Source: an uncultured Lachnospiraceae bacterium (GTDB taxonomy: Bacteria > Bacillota > Clostridia > Lachnospirales > Lachnospiraceae). From it: a DNA stretch of 64,000 nt. Each line of letters starts with the position of its first letter. Position 1 is the stretch's first letter. The notes beneath the pieces are model-generated. The model saw nothing but the letters and a program-made list of their open reading frames with translations. It was not told where the DNA came from and made no database searches. The stretch spans positions 30,530 through 94,529 of the forward strand of contig CADAIL010000008.1 in assembly GCA_902788035.1 (NCBI GenBank), written 5' to 3'. Shown here piece by piece: positions 1 to 8,511 of the stretch. The position numbers and the translations under genes were made by a program.

Positions 1-693
1 GCTCATAAATCCCGCATAGAGAATCGTCGGCAGCGCTGCCATAACACCTTCCGCATTGAACGGCTCAAAGACCAGCATACATATACCTGCAAATATTCCT
101 TCAAACAGGAACTCCAGAGCTGCAAGCTTTACCGGATCCGTGTACTTTACAAAATAGTTGACCGACAGAATCTGCAGACTGAAAAGAAAAGCGCACAACA
201 GCATCCAGCTGTCCCCTGCCGACAGTGTAAAGCTTTCCCCCATGCACAGAAGATACAGACCTATGACCGCCAGCATGACGCATCCCCACACCTTCCTGTT
301 CACGCTCCGGTGCAAAAAAAATGACAGAACCGGAACGAGCACTACATAGAGAGCAGTGATAAAACCGGCCTTGGCTGTCGTTGTAAAGCTGATGCCGATC
401 TGCTGTGACGCGCTGGCCGTAAACAGGAAAAAGCCGCAGACCGCACCGCCAAGTATGAGCATCTTTGACTGTCCGGCAGTCTTCTTAACCCGGTCTCCCA
501 TTCTTATAAGCACCTGTTCCCGCACCGCAATAACAGGGAGCAGGGCAAAAAAAGCGATCCACGTCCTTGCAGTGAGGAAGGTGAAAGGCCCTACAAAGCC
601 GGCCCCAATGCTCTGTGCTGCAAATGCGCAGCCCCAGATGAGGGCTGTTACAATGAGGACCAGTGTGCATATTATTTCCCGCCTTTTATTCAT
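1..693 (-). CDS. EamA/DMT-family transporter (3' end outside the window)
   Basis: Reading the minus strand from 693 down to the window edge gives an uninterrupted membrane protein beginning MNKRREIICTLVLIV and containing WGCAFAAQSIG, the usual N-terminal helix signature of drug/metabolite (EamA) exporters. Seven or so hydrophobic segments are visible in the 231 residues present, so the second five-helix half is cut by the window boundary. The substrate cannot be told from sequence. An in-frame ATG at 723, just after an in-frame TGA, is an alternative start adding ten residues. I prefer 693 because a GGACGG stretch precedes it and homologues usually start close to the first helix. Confidence 0.82.
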   Translation of the reverse strand, partial: MNKRREIICTLVLIVTALIWGCAFAAQSIGAGFVGPFTFLTARTWIAFFALLPVIAVREQVLIRMGDRVKKTAGQSKMLILGGAVCGFFLFTASASQQIGISFTTTAKAGFITALYVVLVPVLSFFLHRSVNRKVWGCVMLAVIGLYLLCMGESFTLSAGDSWMLLCAFLFSLQILSVNYFVKYTDPVKLAALEFLFEGIFAGICMLVFEPFNAEGVMAALPTILYAGFMS

Positions 694-883
694 ATCTGCC
701 GTCCGTTCCAGAAAAATATCCATCTCGCATCAAATTTCTTAAATTAAAATTTAAGAGCGCTTCGCTTAGTCCGATAAGACATAATAGCACAACCTTACAT
801 GGCAGCAAAGCTTTTCTTTTTGAGTTGCCCGCCATATACTGTGGTATACTAACTGATAACAGCAAAGCTTTTCACTTGATGGT

Positions 884-902
884 CAGCCCTTCTTGAGGGC
901 TG
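884..902. other. Small inverted repeat in the 694-974 intergenic region
   Basis: CAGCCCT and AGGGCTG flank a 5-nt loop, without a following T-run. It lies about 75 bp before tcdA in a 281-bp gap between two divergent genes. No function can be assigned; a leader hairpin is possible. Confidence 0.35.
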
Positions 903-974
903 AATGCATAAAGCCGCAATAAACCGTTGTCTGCAGCAAGCGCAAGTTCTGAGCTGAAAGGATATGAGATTTAA

Positions 975-1727
975 ATGAAGAATGAATTTTCACGCACCGA
1001 GCTTCTGCTCGGAGAAACGAGCATGATAAAGCTATACAAAAGCCGGGTAATTATCTTCGGCGTTGGCGGAGTCGGAGGATACGTTGCTGAAGGTCTCGCA
1101 AGAAGCGGAATCGGTCAGATAGACATAGTTGACAATGACACGGTCGCCCTCTCCAATATCAACAGGCAGATCATAGCCCTGCACAGCACATTGGGCAGGG
1201 ACAAGGTAGACGTGGTAAAAGAACGTCTCCTTGATATCAATCCTTCCATTAAAGTCACTCCTCACAAGTGCTTCTATCTGCCGGAGACCGCTGACAGATT
1301 CGATTTTTCCGAATATGACTATGTTATTGACGCAATCGATACGGTCACAGGCAAGATCCAAATCATCATGCAGGCCGAAGAGGCGGGAGTCCCCGTCATC
1401 TCCAGTATGGGATGCGGCAATAAACTGGATCCGACAAAGCTCAAAGTCGCCGACATTTACAGCACCTCTGTCTGTCCTCTCGCCAAGGTCATGCGGCGGG
1501 AGCTCAAAAAAAGAGGGATAAAAAAACTGAAGGTCGTCTACTCGGAGGAACCTGCGTTAAAGCCCGGGGAAGTCGGAACTTATGCGAACGATTCCGAGAC
1601 ATCTTCGGAATCTCAGCAGGAGCATGCCGGAAGAAGGAAGGCAGTCCCCGGCTCGACCGCATTTGTACCTTCCACAGCAGGGCTCATCATAGCATCTGAA
1701 GTCGTAAAAGATTTGATTGAGCGTTAA
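975..1727 (+). CDS. tcdA: tRNA threonylcarbamoyladenosine dehydratase (ThiF/E1-like)
   Basis: A 250-residue ThiF/MoeB-superfamily adenylyltransferase. The nucleotide-binding loop GVGGVGG is at residues 29-35, followed by DNDTV (53-57) and NINRQ (61-65). MGCGNKLDPTK and the C-terminal STAGLIIASEVVKDL are typical of TcdA/CsdL. The family uses ATP to cyclise the t6A modification at position 37 of ANN-decoding tRNAs. It usually receives electrons and sulfur-transfer help from CsdA/CsdE, which are not in this window. A short acidic insert (SETSSESQQE, near 208) before the C-terminal helix is unusual but in frame. The gene stands alone on the plus strand, with AAAGGA about 13 nt before the ATG. Confidence 0.9.
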   Translation: MKNEFSRTELLLGETSMIKLYKSRVIIFGVGGVGGYVAEGLARSGIGQIDIVDNDTVALSNINRQIIALHSTLGRDKVDVVKERLLDINPSIKVTPHKCFYLPETADRFDFSEYDYVIDAIDTVTGKIQIIMQAEEAGVPVISSMGCGNKLDPTKLKVADIYSTSVCPLAKVMRRELKKRGIKKLKVVYSEEPALKPGEVGTYANDSETSSESQQEHAGRRKAVPGSTAFVPSTAGLIIASEVVKDLIER

Positions 1728-1788
1728 TTGTGCATTTTTACCAATAAATTATTCAACGTTTTCTTCTAGTGAAGTTTTCGCTAAAGTG

Positions 1789-1797
1789 TGGTATAAT
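1789..1797 (+). promoter_or_regulatory. Extended -10 promoter of the MarR-type gene
   Basis: TGgTATAAT is a perfect extended -10 element 40 bp before the start codon. No good -35 hexamer is present, as expected for an extended -10 promoter. Confidence 0.6.
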
Positions 1798-1837
1798 TAA
1801 TTAATCACTAATTGCGCTGGATGCGTGGGGGATTAAC

Positions 1838-2302
1838 ATGTCATTTGAAGGCGACTTTCAAACCATTTATACGAAGTTCAAACTGCATTTTTACAGAGAG
1901 ATCTTTGGCAATTGGACAATGCGAGAGGCTACTTTGACGACTGTCGAGACATTTTGCATGGAAGTAATTTATGCCATGCAGCGTCCGACGATCAACGAAT
2001 TCGCCAATTTTATCAGAATTTCACAGCCCAATGCGGCCTACAAAGTCAATAATCTGATCCGCAAGGGTTTTCTCCGGAAAGTCAGATCTCAGAAAGACAA
2101 ACGTGAATATTTCCTTGAAGCGACCGACAAGTATATCGATTATCTGGATATTAAGAATTCATATATGCACAAGGTTCTTGAACGTCTTGAGGGCAGGTTC
2201 TCAGAAGCCCAGCTGGAAGAATTGGACAATATGTTCAAAATCATTTCCACCGAGCTTATGCCCGAGATTCCTGATTTCCAGCAGAGAAAGCGGGATGCAT
2301 AA
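1838..2302 (+). CDS. MarR-family transcriptional regulator
   Basis: A 154-residue winged-helix protein. Residues about 45-110 give the MarR fold: helices around PTINEFANF and ISQPNAAYKVNNLIRKGFL (recognition helix), then the wing RKVRSQKDKREYFLEAT. The C-terminal helices form the usual dimer interface. MarR proteins bind palindromic operators and often sense small ligands, but the ligand is unknown here. GTGGGGG lies 6 nt before the ATG. The gene is monocistronic: it has its own extended -10 promoter and ends in a strong hairpin at 2375-2400. Its target may be itself or the convergent ald gene, which is inference only. Confidence 0.85.
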   Translation: MSFEGDFQTIYTKFKLHFYREIFGNWTMREATLTTVETFCMEVIYAMQRPTINEFANFIRISQPNAAYKVNNLIRKGFLRKVRSQKDKREYFLEATDKYIDYLDIKNSYMHKVLERLEGRFSEAQLEELDNMFKIISTELMPEIPDFQQRKRDA

Positions 2303-2323
2303 TCGCAGTATATACGTGTGGCA

Positions 2324-2402
2324 AGAGCGCTTTAATGCAATCATTACTCGCTCTGCCGGGTTTGTGCCGCTAAGAAAGGCTGTCGAATTCGACAGCCTTT
2401 TA
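2324..2402 (+). repeat. Terminator-associated 3' motif, copy 1
   Basis: The block GAGCGCTTTAAT ... TCTGCCGGGTTTGTGC directly precedes the terminator of the MarR gene. A diverged copy precedes a terminator at 23718-23807, and the core CTGCCGGGTT reappears before the queT terminator near 35090. All three sit in 3' untranslated regions on the plus strand. Confidence 0.6.
2375..2400. terminator. Bidirectional terminator between marR-type gene and ald
   Basis: A perfect 26-nt palindrome (arms AAAGGCTGTC/GACAGCCTTT around GAATTC) is flanked by A and T runs. It lies between two convergent genes and can serve both strands. Confidence 0.85.
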
Positions 2403-2472
2403 CTTATGTCTTACTATTCTCAGGACAGAATCTTTTATGGGAAGACCCGAACAAAAGTCATTCTCCTGTGAA

Positions 2473-3591
2473 TCAGAAGAGATCCTCTATATTATAATAT
2501 TCGTACTGGCCTTCAAACGCTTCGGCGACCTTCTTGCATACGACTTTTCCGTCATAGGTATTGATACCGGAATAGATGGCCTTGTTGGCCTTGCAGGCTC
2601 CTTCAAGACCGAGATTCGCGATCTGGAGACCGTAAGCCAAAGTTGCGTTGGTCAGGGCGATTGTCGAGGTCCTCGGAACTGCTCCGGGCATATTGCCGAC
2701 ACAGTAATGAATTACATTGTCGACCTTGTAAATCGGGTCGTCATGCGTCGTCACATGGGAAGCCTCTCCGCAGCCGCCCTGATCGATTGCGACGTCGACA
2801 AAGACCGCACCGTCTTTCATCTCCTTAAGATATTTCTTCTTAAAGAGCTTCGGGGTCGTCCCGCCGGGGATAAGAACCGATCCGATGACCAGGTCAGCAT
2901 CCTTAACTGCCTTCTCAATGTTGGCATCCGTCGAGACCAGAGTCTGTACGCGTGATCCCATTATGTCGTCGATATAAGCAAGGCGTTTCAGATTGATGTC
3001 GATGATGGTGACATTTGCACCCATACCCACTGCGATCTTGCATGCGTTCATACCGACAGTGCCAGCGCCGAGAATAACTATATTGGCCTTCGGAGTTCCC
3101 GGAACACCGGCAAGCAGGACGCCCTCTCCTCCGAATCTCTTCTCAAGATACTTAGCGCCTTCCTGGATGGACAGGCGGCCGGCAATCTGGCTCATCGGCG
3201 CAAGGAGCGGTATGCTCCCATCCTTCTCGATCAGGGTCTCATAGGCAACGCCCTTGACCTTGCCGCGAAGGAGCGCGTCGAGCTGCTCCTGATCAGCCGC
3301 CAGGTGCAGGTAAGTAAAAAGAATTATGCCCTCATGGAATGAATTGTACTCGTCAGGGAGAGGCTCCTTGACCTTAACCATCATGTCGCACACATCCCAC
3401 ACAGCCTCTGCTGCCTCAAAAAGCTCGGCACCGGCTGCTTCATACTCTTCATCTGTAAATCCGGAACCGAGACCGGCTCCTCTCTCGATAACGACCTCGT
3501 GTCCTGCTGCCACATACGCCTTCACATTGTCCGGTGTAAGGCCGACCCGAAATTCATTATTCTTAATTTCTTTAACGCATCCTACTTTCAT
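2473..3591 (-). CDS. ald: Alanine dehydrogenase
   Basis: A 372-residue NAD-dependent L-alanine dehydrogenase, which interconverts L-alanine and pyruvate plus ammonia. The N-terminus MKVGCVKEIKNNEFRVGLTP is typical. Lys75 and His96 match the substrate-binding pair, and the dinucleotide loop GAGTVG is at 175-180. FVDVAIDQGG and the TYKVD..IHYCVGNMPGAVPRTST region complete the family pattern. Length is normal and GGAGGAAACAAT precedes the ATG. It stands alone, convergent with the MarR-type gene. Alanine catabolism here would link to amino-acid fermentation and nitrogen balance. Confidence 0.95.
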   Translation of the reverse strand: MKVGCVKEIKNNEFRVGLTPDNVKAYVAAGHEVVIERGAGLGSGFTDEEYEAAGAELFEAAEAVWDVCDMMVKVKEPLPDEYNSFHEGIILFTYLHLAADQEQLDALLRGKVKGVAYETLIEKDGSIPLLAPMSQIAGRLSIQEGAKYLEKRFGGEGVLLAGVPGTPKANIVILGAGTVGMNACKIAVGMGANVTIIDINLKRLAYIDDIMGSRVQTLVSTDANIEKAVKDADLVIGSVLIPGGTTPKLFKKKYLKEMKDGAVFVDVAIDQGGCGEASHVTTHDDPIYKVDNVIHYCVGNMPGAVPRTSTIALTNATLAYGLQIANLGLEGACKANKAIYSGINTYDGKVVCKKVAEAFEGQYEYYNIEDLF

Positions 3592-3753
3592 ATTGTTTCC
3601 TCCGAACTATAGTTTTTTCGTGAAACGAGAATTCTTCTCCGGCTTTTAGCCTGATCCGCGATGAAATTGAATCTCACCTTTGAGAATAATCCATAAATAT
3701 TATAGCAGAATCGCCAATATTTGTATCTATATCAATACAATTTCTTGAGCTTT

Positions 3754-4596
3754 TTACTCCCCCTTAGCCTTTCCGATAAGGGCAAATATCAAAAAAGCAG
3801 CTATGTCCACCGCAACAATTGTGGATCCCACAGGTGTTCCGCCCATGATAGAAATAATCATACCGACCAGTGTGCATACCACGGACAGGACCGCCGAACA
3901 TACTGTGACAGTGAAAAAACTCTTGAAAATACGCATTGCGGACAGTGCCGGGAAAATGACCAGAGCAGAGATCAGCAGCGAACCGACAAGGTTCATCGCG
4001 AGGACAATAATGACTGCAATGATAACAGCAATCATCAGGTTGTATCCACCTACATTTGTTCCGACAGCCATGGCGAAATTCTCATCGAAAGTTACGGCAA
4101 ATATTTTATGGTAAAAAACAATGAACACGCAGATGACTGTGATTGAAAGGATCACGCAGAGAATAACCTCACCCAGTGTCAATGTCAGGATCGATGTAGA
4201 GCCGAACAATGTGCTGCAGACATCGCCCGAAAGGTTGGTTGAAGTCGAAAACAGATGCATAAGCAGATAACCTATGGCAAGCGCCCCTACTGAGATCATT
4301 GCAATCGCGGCATCGCCCTTGATCTTCGTGTTGCTCCCTGTCCGAAGCAGAAGCACTGCGCATGCGACAGTGGCCGGCAGAACGAACAGCATCTCGTTAC
4401 TCAGGTTAAGGACCGACGCTATCGCTATTGCCCCGAAAGCGACGTGGGACAATCCGTCACCGATGAATGAGAAACGTTTCAGTACCAGAGTCACCCCCAA
4501 AAGTGACGAGCACAAAGCTGTCAGTACGCCTACGACGAGTGCGTACCGAACGAACGGGAAAGCCAGATATGAAGCAAGTGTCTCGAAAAAACCCAT
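3754..4596 (-). CDS. Metal ABC transporter, permease (ZnuB/MntB type)
   Basis: A 280-residue integral membrane protein of the ABC-3 family with about eight hydrophobic segments. SFIGDGLSHVAFGAIAIA and the C-terminal GGTPVGSTIVAVDIAAF are characteristic of zinc/manganese/iron ABC permeases. Its ATG overlaps the TAA of the ATPase gene by one base (TAATG), so translation is coupled. The ATPase follows the same transcript, but no substrate-binding lipoprotein gene is in the unit, so the binding protein is encoded elsewhere. The metal is not determined by sequence. Its divergent neighbour is a manganese exporter under a manganese riboswitch, which makes manganese plausible. Confidence 0.88.
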   Translation of the reverse strand: MGFFETLASYLAFPFVRYALVVGVLTALCSSLLGVTLVLKRFSFIGDGLSHVAFGAIAIASVLNLSNEMLFVLPATVACAVLLLRTGSNTKIKGDAAIAMISVGALAIGYLLMHLFSTSTNLSGDVCSTLFGSTSILTLTLGEVILCVILSITVICVFIVFYHKIFAVTFDENFAMAVGTNVGGYNLMIAVIIAVIIVLAMNLVGSLLISALVIFPALSAMRIFKSFFTVTVCSAVLSVVCTLVGMIISIMGGTPVGSTIVAVDIAAFLIFALIGKAKGE

Positions 4597-5390
4597 TACT
4601 CTCCCCCCTTTATCATGTTCGTGTTCATAGCCGGAATCCTTGAGAGATCCTTCTCCTTATCAGACTTGCCGCTGCGGATATCCATCTTACCGTGATGAAG
4701 CTTCATAAAGTATCTGCCGATTGGACTCTTCATATAGTCGTATTTTGTTCCAAAGAATACGTTCTCCTCGATATGCAGGATATGGGTGGCATACCTTAAA
4801 GCAGCATGGATATCATGGGATACCATGATAATCGTTATATGTTCCTTGCGGTTCAAGCGCTCAATCAGCTCGTACATCTCGGCTGTCGCTTTGGGATCAA
4901 GGCCTGACACCGGCTCATCGAGGAACAGCAGCTTTCTGGTCGCGCACAGCGCTCTCGCAAGCAGAACACGCTGCTGCTGGCCACCGGACAATTCCCGATA
5001 GCAGCGATCAGCCAGATGTGTGATATCCATCTTTTCCATATTCTCATCTGCAAGGGCCTTCTCCTCATTATTATAAAAAGGACGAAGCCCCATTCTGGAC
5101 TGGCATCCGGACAGAACGATCTCCCTGACGGAAGCCGGAAAATCTCTCTGTACGAGGGTCTGCTGGGGAAGATAGCCTATTTCATTGGCTCGAAGGCCAT
5201 CGCCAGCCTCTATTTTTCCTTCAGCAGGTGCCTGCAAATGCAGCAATGTCCGCACCAATGTAGACTTTCCCGATCCGTTCTCTCCGACAATGCAGAGGTA
5301 ATCCCCCGCGTTGACCTCAAAGGAGAGCCCCCGGACAAGTACATTTTCTCCGTATCTGAGTGTTAAATTCGTACATGTGAGCTGTGCCAT
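4596..5390 (-). CDS. Metal ABC transporter, ATP-binding protein (ZnuC/MntA type)
   Basis: A 264-residue ABC ATPase with Walker A GENGSGKST (36-44), signature LSGGQ (134-138), Walker B LLFLDEP (154-160) and switch His in VSHD. The C-terminal tail is about 30 residues longer than in many homologues. AGGAGA precedes the start. It is the first gene of the importer operon. A TATAAT -10 (minus strand, 5433-5438) is seen about 45 bp upstream with a weak -35. The divergent promoter region carries a DtxR/MntR-like operator. Confidence 0.9.
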   Translation of the reverse strand: MAQLTCTNLTLRYGENVLVRGLSFEVNAGDYLCIVGENGSGKSTLVRTLLHLQAPAEGKIEAGDGLRANEIGYLPQQTLVQRDFPASVREIVLSGCQSRMGLRPFYNNEEKALADENMEKMDITHLADRCYRELSGGQQQRVLLARALCATRKLLFLDEPVSGLDPKATAEMYELIERLNRKEHITIIMVSHDIHAALRYATHILHIEENVFFGTKYDYMKSPIGRYFMKLHHGKMDIRSGKSDKEKDLSRIPAMNTNMIKGGE

Positions 5391-5471
5391 GTTCTATCTC
5401 CTGCTTCATGCTACCTTAGAAACTGTTTTCGAATTATATCACAAAATATAAAATAGTAAAGCCGAACTTTA

Positions 5472-5490
5472 TTAGGGTTGACTAACCATT
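5472..5490. promoter_or_regulatory. Candidate DtxR/MntR-family operator
   Basis: TTAGGGTTGACTAACC contains the exact dyad GGTT-N4-AACC. It matches the classical DtxR box (TTAGGTTAGCCTAACC...) at about two thirds of positions and resembles SloR/ScaR manganese boxes. It overlaps the -35 of mntP and lies upstream of the divergent metal importer. Regulation by a manganese-sensing MntR/DtxR protein is inferred. Confidence 0.42.
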
Positions 5491-5507
5491 TGTATCCTTC
5501 TTATACT
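5478..5507 (+). promoter_or_regulatory. Promoter of the mntP riboswitch transcript
   Basis: The -35 TTGACT (5478-5483) and -10 TATACT (5502-5507) are separated by 18 bp. Transcription would start a few bases before the riboswitch aptamer. Confidence 0.6.
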
Positions 5508-5515
5508 TTTATTGA

Positions 5516-5596
5516 TTGAGGGAGTAGCAGGCGCCCGGCGCTGCAAGTCAACATACTGACCGCAAGGTCTGGCTTGCATTAAATTGCGAGACTCAT
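5516..5596 (+). ncRNA. yybP-ykoY manganese riboswitch aptamer
   Basis: The leader before mntP has the conserved GGGAGTAGC loop near the 5' side and ACATACTGACC later. A GCGAGACTC closing strand is equivalent to the AGCAAGACC strand of known examples, with P1 formed by GAG/CTC. Known members bind Mn2+ and control manganese exporters. The position ahead of mntP and the expression-platform terminator at 5645-5674 support the call. It was recognised by eye, not by a covariance model. Confidence 0.82.
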
Positions 5597-5644
5597 GTAT
5601 AAGCATTGACGCTGTACATGGCTCGTTTTATACGATTTTTTGAC

Positions 5645-5674
5645 CAGGTACGGCGATCGCGTACCTGTTTTTTT
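5645..5674 (+). terminator. Riboswitch expression-platform terminator
   Basis: The hairpin CAGGTACG-N7-CGTACCTG is followed by seven T's, ending about 12 nt before the mntP ribosome binding site. Mn2+ binding upstream is expected to prevent this terminator from forming. Confidence 0.85.
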
Positions 5675-5695
5675 GTCTCATTAGCGGAGGAGCTT

Positions 5696-6370
5696 ATGTC
5701 TTCAATTTTCATTTTTGTATTTAACAGTATCCTGCTCGGAGCCGGACTGGCTATGGATGCCTTTTCGGTCTCGATTGCCAACTCCCTGGCCAATCCCGAT
5801 ATGAATCGGAGGGAGAGATGGCGTATAGCCGGGGCTTTCGCCTTCTTCCAGTTCCTCATGCCCATGATCGGATGGATCTGTGTTCACACGATTGTGCAGA
5901 TGTTCAACTCGTTTCAGGCATTCATACCCTGGATTGCACTGATCCTCCTCTCCATTATCGGCGGAAACATGCTCCGTGAAGGCCTTCACCCGGACGAGGC
6001 GGAAAAGGTCGAGTGCCCGAAAGACGGATATCTCTGTCCGAAGACCCGCAGACTATGTCCGAGAGACGGGAAGGAGTGTCCTGTTTCGGATAGCGCACCT
6101 GCATACCTGTCCACTCACACTCTTGTTCTTCAGGCAGTTGCAACATCTATTGATGCCCTCTCTGTCGGTTTCGCGATTGCTGAGTATAATACACTGATGG
6201 CATTTACAGCCTCATTGATCATAGCCGCCGTCACTCTTGCCATATGCCTCGGCGGCATCAAAATCGGCAAAAAGGCTGCGGATAAGCTCGAAGGCAAGGC
6301 ATCCATTCTCGGCGGACTTATCCTGATCGGCATCGGACTGGAAATCTGGATCTCAAACATTTTCTTTTGA
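5696..6370 (+). CDS. mntP: Manganese efflux pump MntP
   Basis: A 224-residue, six-helix membrane exporter. The paired motifs GAGLAMDAFSVS (Asp21) and SIDALSVGFA (Asp153) carry the acidic residues needed for manganese export in MntP. I start at 5696 because AGCGGAGGAGCTT gives a strong binding site; an upstream in-frame ATG would lie inside the riboswitch. Unusually, the loop between helices 3 and 4 carries four Cys-Pro pairs at residues 107, 114, 121 and 128, spaced exactly seven residues apart. This looks like a metal-binding insert. The gene is 15 nt from the following helicase gene, so the two may be cotranscribed under riboswitch control. Confidence 0.93.
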   Translation: MSSIFIFVFNSILLGAGLAMDAFSVSIANSLANPDMNRRERWRIAGAFAFFQFLMPMIGWICVHTIVQMFNSFQAFIPWIALILLSIIGGNMLREGLHPDEAEKVECPKDGYLCPKTRRLCPRDGKECPVSDSAPAYLSTHTLVLQAVATSIDALSVGFAIAEYNTLMAFTASLIIAAVTLAICLGGIKIGKKAADKLEGKASILGGLILIGIGLEIWISNIFF

Positions 6371-6385
6371 CAAGGAAAGTCACAC

Positions 6386-8509
6386 ATGAACTTATTAAAA
6401 CCCAATGAAGCTCAGGAAAAGGCGATAGAGACCCTGAAAGGACCTGTCATTCTGATCAGCTGTCCCGGTTCCGGTAAGACGACCACGCTTGTCCGCCGGA
6501 TTCACCATTTGATAGAATCCGGCGTCGATCCGGACCGAATCCTCATGGTCACATTCACCAACGCCGCAGCCGCCGAAATGAAAGTCAAATATCAGAAGCT
6601 GTTCGGGGGCAGCGCACCCTCCGTACCGATGATGACCATCCACTCTCTCTGCTTCAACATTCTCCGCATGGAGGGAGCGTACTCAATGGACTCCCTCTAC
6701 TCCGAGCAGGAAAAGCGCGACTATTTCATGCGCGGTCTAAAGAAGCTGAGCTGGGTCAACGACGCCTGGGAACTTTCCCAGTCCATCATGACCGAGATCT
6801 CCATCATTAAAAACAACTATATAGATCCTGATACCTATATCCCGACGAGCTGTGATAAACAGGTATTCAGAAAAATCATGGGCAGCTATGAAAAGCACAA
6901 AGAGACACTGGGTAAGATTGATTTCGATGATATGCTGTTAAAATGCCTCGAGCTCCTTGAGAGCGATGTGAGGATACGGGACCGCTGGCAGGACCGCTTC
7001 GACTACATTCAGTGCGACGAGTATCAGGACACCAACCGTATTCAGCGGGATATTCTGTATCTGCTTGCCGGCAGGCACAGGAACCTCTGCGTCGTCGGTG
7101 ACGATGATCAGTCAATCTACATGTTCCGCGGCGCGCTTCCGGAGATCATGCTGCAGTTCCCTGAAGATTACGCAAATGCATCCTCCATCTCCATGAGCAC
7201 GAACTACCGCTCAGGCCAGGCCATTGTCGATATGGCCTCAAGGCTCATCGCGATGAACCGGCACCGCTTCCCCAAAGACTTTATCTCTGAGCGCGGGCAG
7301 AACGGAACTGATGGCCTCGCGGTCTACAAAAAATTCAAGACCCACGGGGCGCAGATGGATTTTGTACTAAAGACCATAAAGAAACGTCATGAGAAAGGTG
7401 TCCCATACAGCGAAATGGCTGTCATTTTCCGGACCAACAGACAGGCAGGACTTCCTGTCTCGGAGCTGGCCAAAAATGAGCTTCCTTTCTACACGACAGA
7501 GGCTGTGAGTTCCGTCTACGATGGCTGGATGTTCCGGGGTATTGCAGCCTATATCCGTCTTGCCACTGGCACAGGGTCCCGAGATGATCTCCTCTATGTG
7601 CTGAACAGGCCGAATCGTTTCCTTGCGGAGAGTGCATTTGCATCATGCGAATATACCGCAAAAAGTATGCTTGCGGCAGCAGGTTATCTGAAAAAAGACG
7701 CTGCCTGGAAGTATCAGGCTGCGGAAAAGAACATTCGGACCTGGATGAGAAATTTCGGACCGGGGACACTGACTATGACAGATCACCCCGACAAGGTATT
7801 CGAGAAACTGGCGGACCCGCTCGGCATCGATTATGATGAATACGTCCTCTCCTATGCCAAGTTCCGGAACTTTGATGAGAAGGAGACCAAAGAAGAGTTT
7901 CAAGCTCTTCGGAAAGAAGCCTCCGCCTTTGACACGATTGAAGAATGGCTCCGTCACGCAAGGTCCGAGAGCATTCATATCCGCGAGGTATCCCGCAAAA
8001 AAGACCGGACAGGCATTCAGATCACTACAATGCATAAGGCCAAGGGCCTTGAGTGGGATACCGTGTTCGTCATAGATGTAAATGAAGATATCGTCCCCCA
8101 CAAGAACACACTTGAGTCCATGGCCCAGGTCGAGGAGGAGCGCCGTCTTCTCTATGTAGCCATGACGCGGGCCAAAAACGCGCTCTACATCCTCTGCTCC
8201 GGCAAAGAGTCACCTTTCATGAAGCAGATGAAGACCGCTCTCGAAAAGGAGGAGGAACAGCGCCGAAGGGCTGAGCTTAATCGTAGGCTGGAGGAAGAAA
8301 TCGCCGCAAGGAAGGCTGCCGGAGAGCTTACTGACGCGCCCTCTGATCCCGTGCTGGGGCTGGTCGTAATGCATCGCAATTTCGGCAAGGGCTATATCAC
8401 CTCAGTCGATAACGACAAGGGTCTCATCACAGTACGCTTTGTCGATAAGGAACGCTCCTTCATGTACCCGCAAGCCTTCGACCGGGGCTTCCTCTCTGTT
8501 ATAGAATAA
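6386..8509 (+). CDS. UvrD/PcrA-like ATP-dependent DNA helicase (copy 1)
   Basis: A 707-residue superfamily 1A helicase. Walker A CPGSGKTTT is at 26-34, motif Ia TFTNAAAAEM at 56-65, DEYQ Walker B at 211-214, and GDDDQSIYMFRG and TMHKAKGLEW follow. The C-terminal motif RRLLYVAMTRAK is intact. The last 60 residues (VVMHRNFGKGYITS...) form the small Tudor/SH3-like domain also found at the PcrA C-terminus. It unwinds DNA in the 3'-5' direction in repair and replication-conflict resolution. It follows mntP by 15 nt with GGAAAG as binding site. A second paralogue lies at 14608-16755. Which one is the housekeeping PcrA is unclear. Confidence 0.9.
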   Translation: MNLLKPNEAQEKAIETLKGPVILISCPGSGKTTTLVRRIHHLIESGVDPDRILMVTFTNAAAAEMKVKYQKLFGGSAPSVPMMTIHSLCFNILRMEGAYSMDSLYSEQEKRDYFMRGLKKLSWVNDAWELSQSIMTEISIIKNNYIDPDTYIPTSCDKQVFRKIMGSYEKHKETLGKIDFDDMLLKCLELLESDVRIRDRWQDRFDYIQCDEYQDTNRIQRDILYLLAGRHRNLCVVGDDDQSIYMFRGALPEIMLQFPEDYANASSISMSTNYRSGQAIVDMASRLIAMNRHRFPKDFISERGQNGTDGLAVYKKFKTHGAQMDFVLKTIKKRHEKGVPYSEMAVIFRTNRQAGLPVSELAKNELPFYTTEAVSSVYDGWMFRGIAAYIRLATGTGSRDDLLYVLNRPNRFLAESAFASCEYTAKSMLAAAGYLKKDAAWKYQAAEKNIRTWMRNFGPGTLTMTDHPDKVFEKLADPLGIDYDEYVLSYAKFRNFDEKETKEEFQALRKEASAFDTIEEWLRHARSESIHIREVSRKKDRTGIQITTMHKAKGLEWDTVFVIDVNEDIVPHKNTLESMAQVEEERRLLYVAMTRAKNALYILCSGKESPFMKQMKTALEKEEEQRRRAELNRRLEEEIAARKAAGELTDAPSDPVLGLVVMHRNFGKGYITSVDNDKGLITVRFVDKERSFMYPQAFDRGFLSVIE

Positions 8510-8511
8510 AA

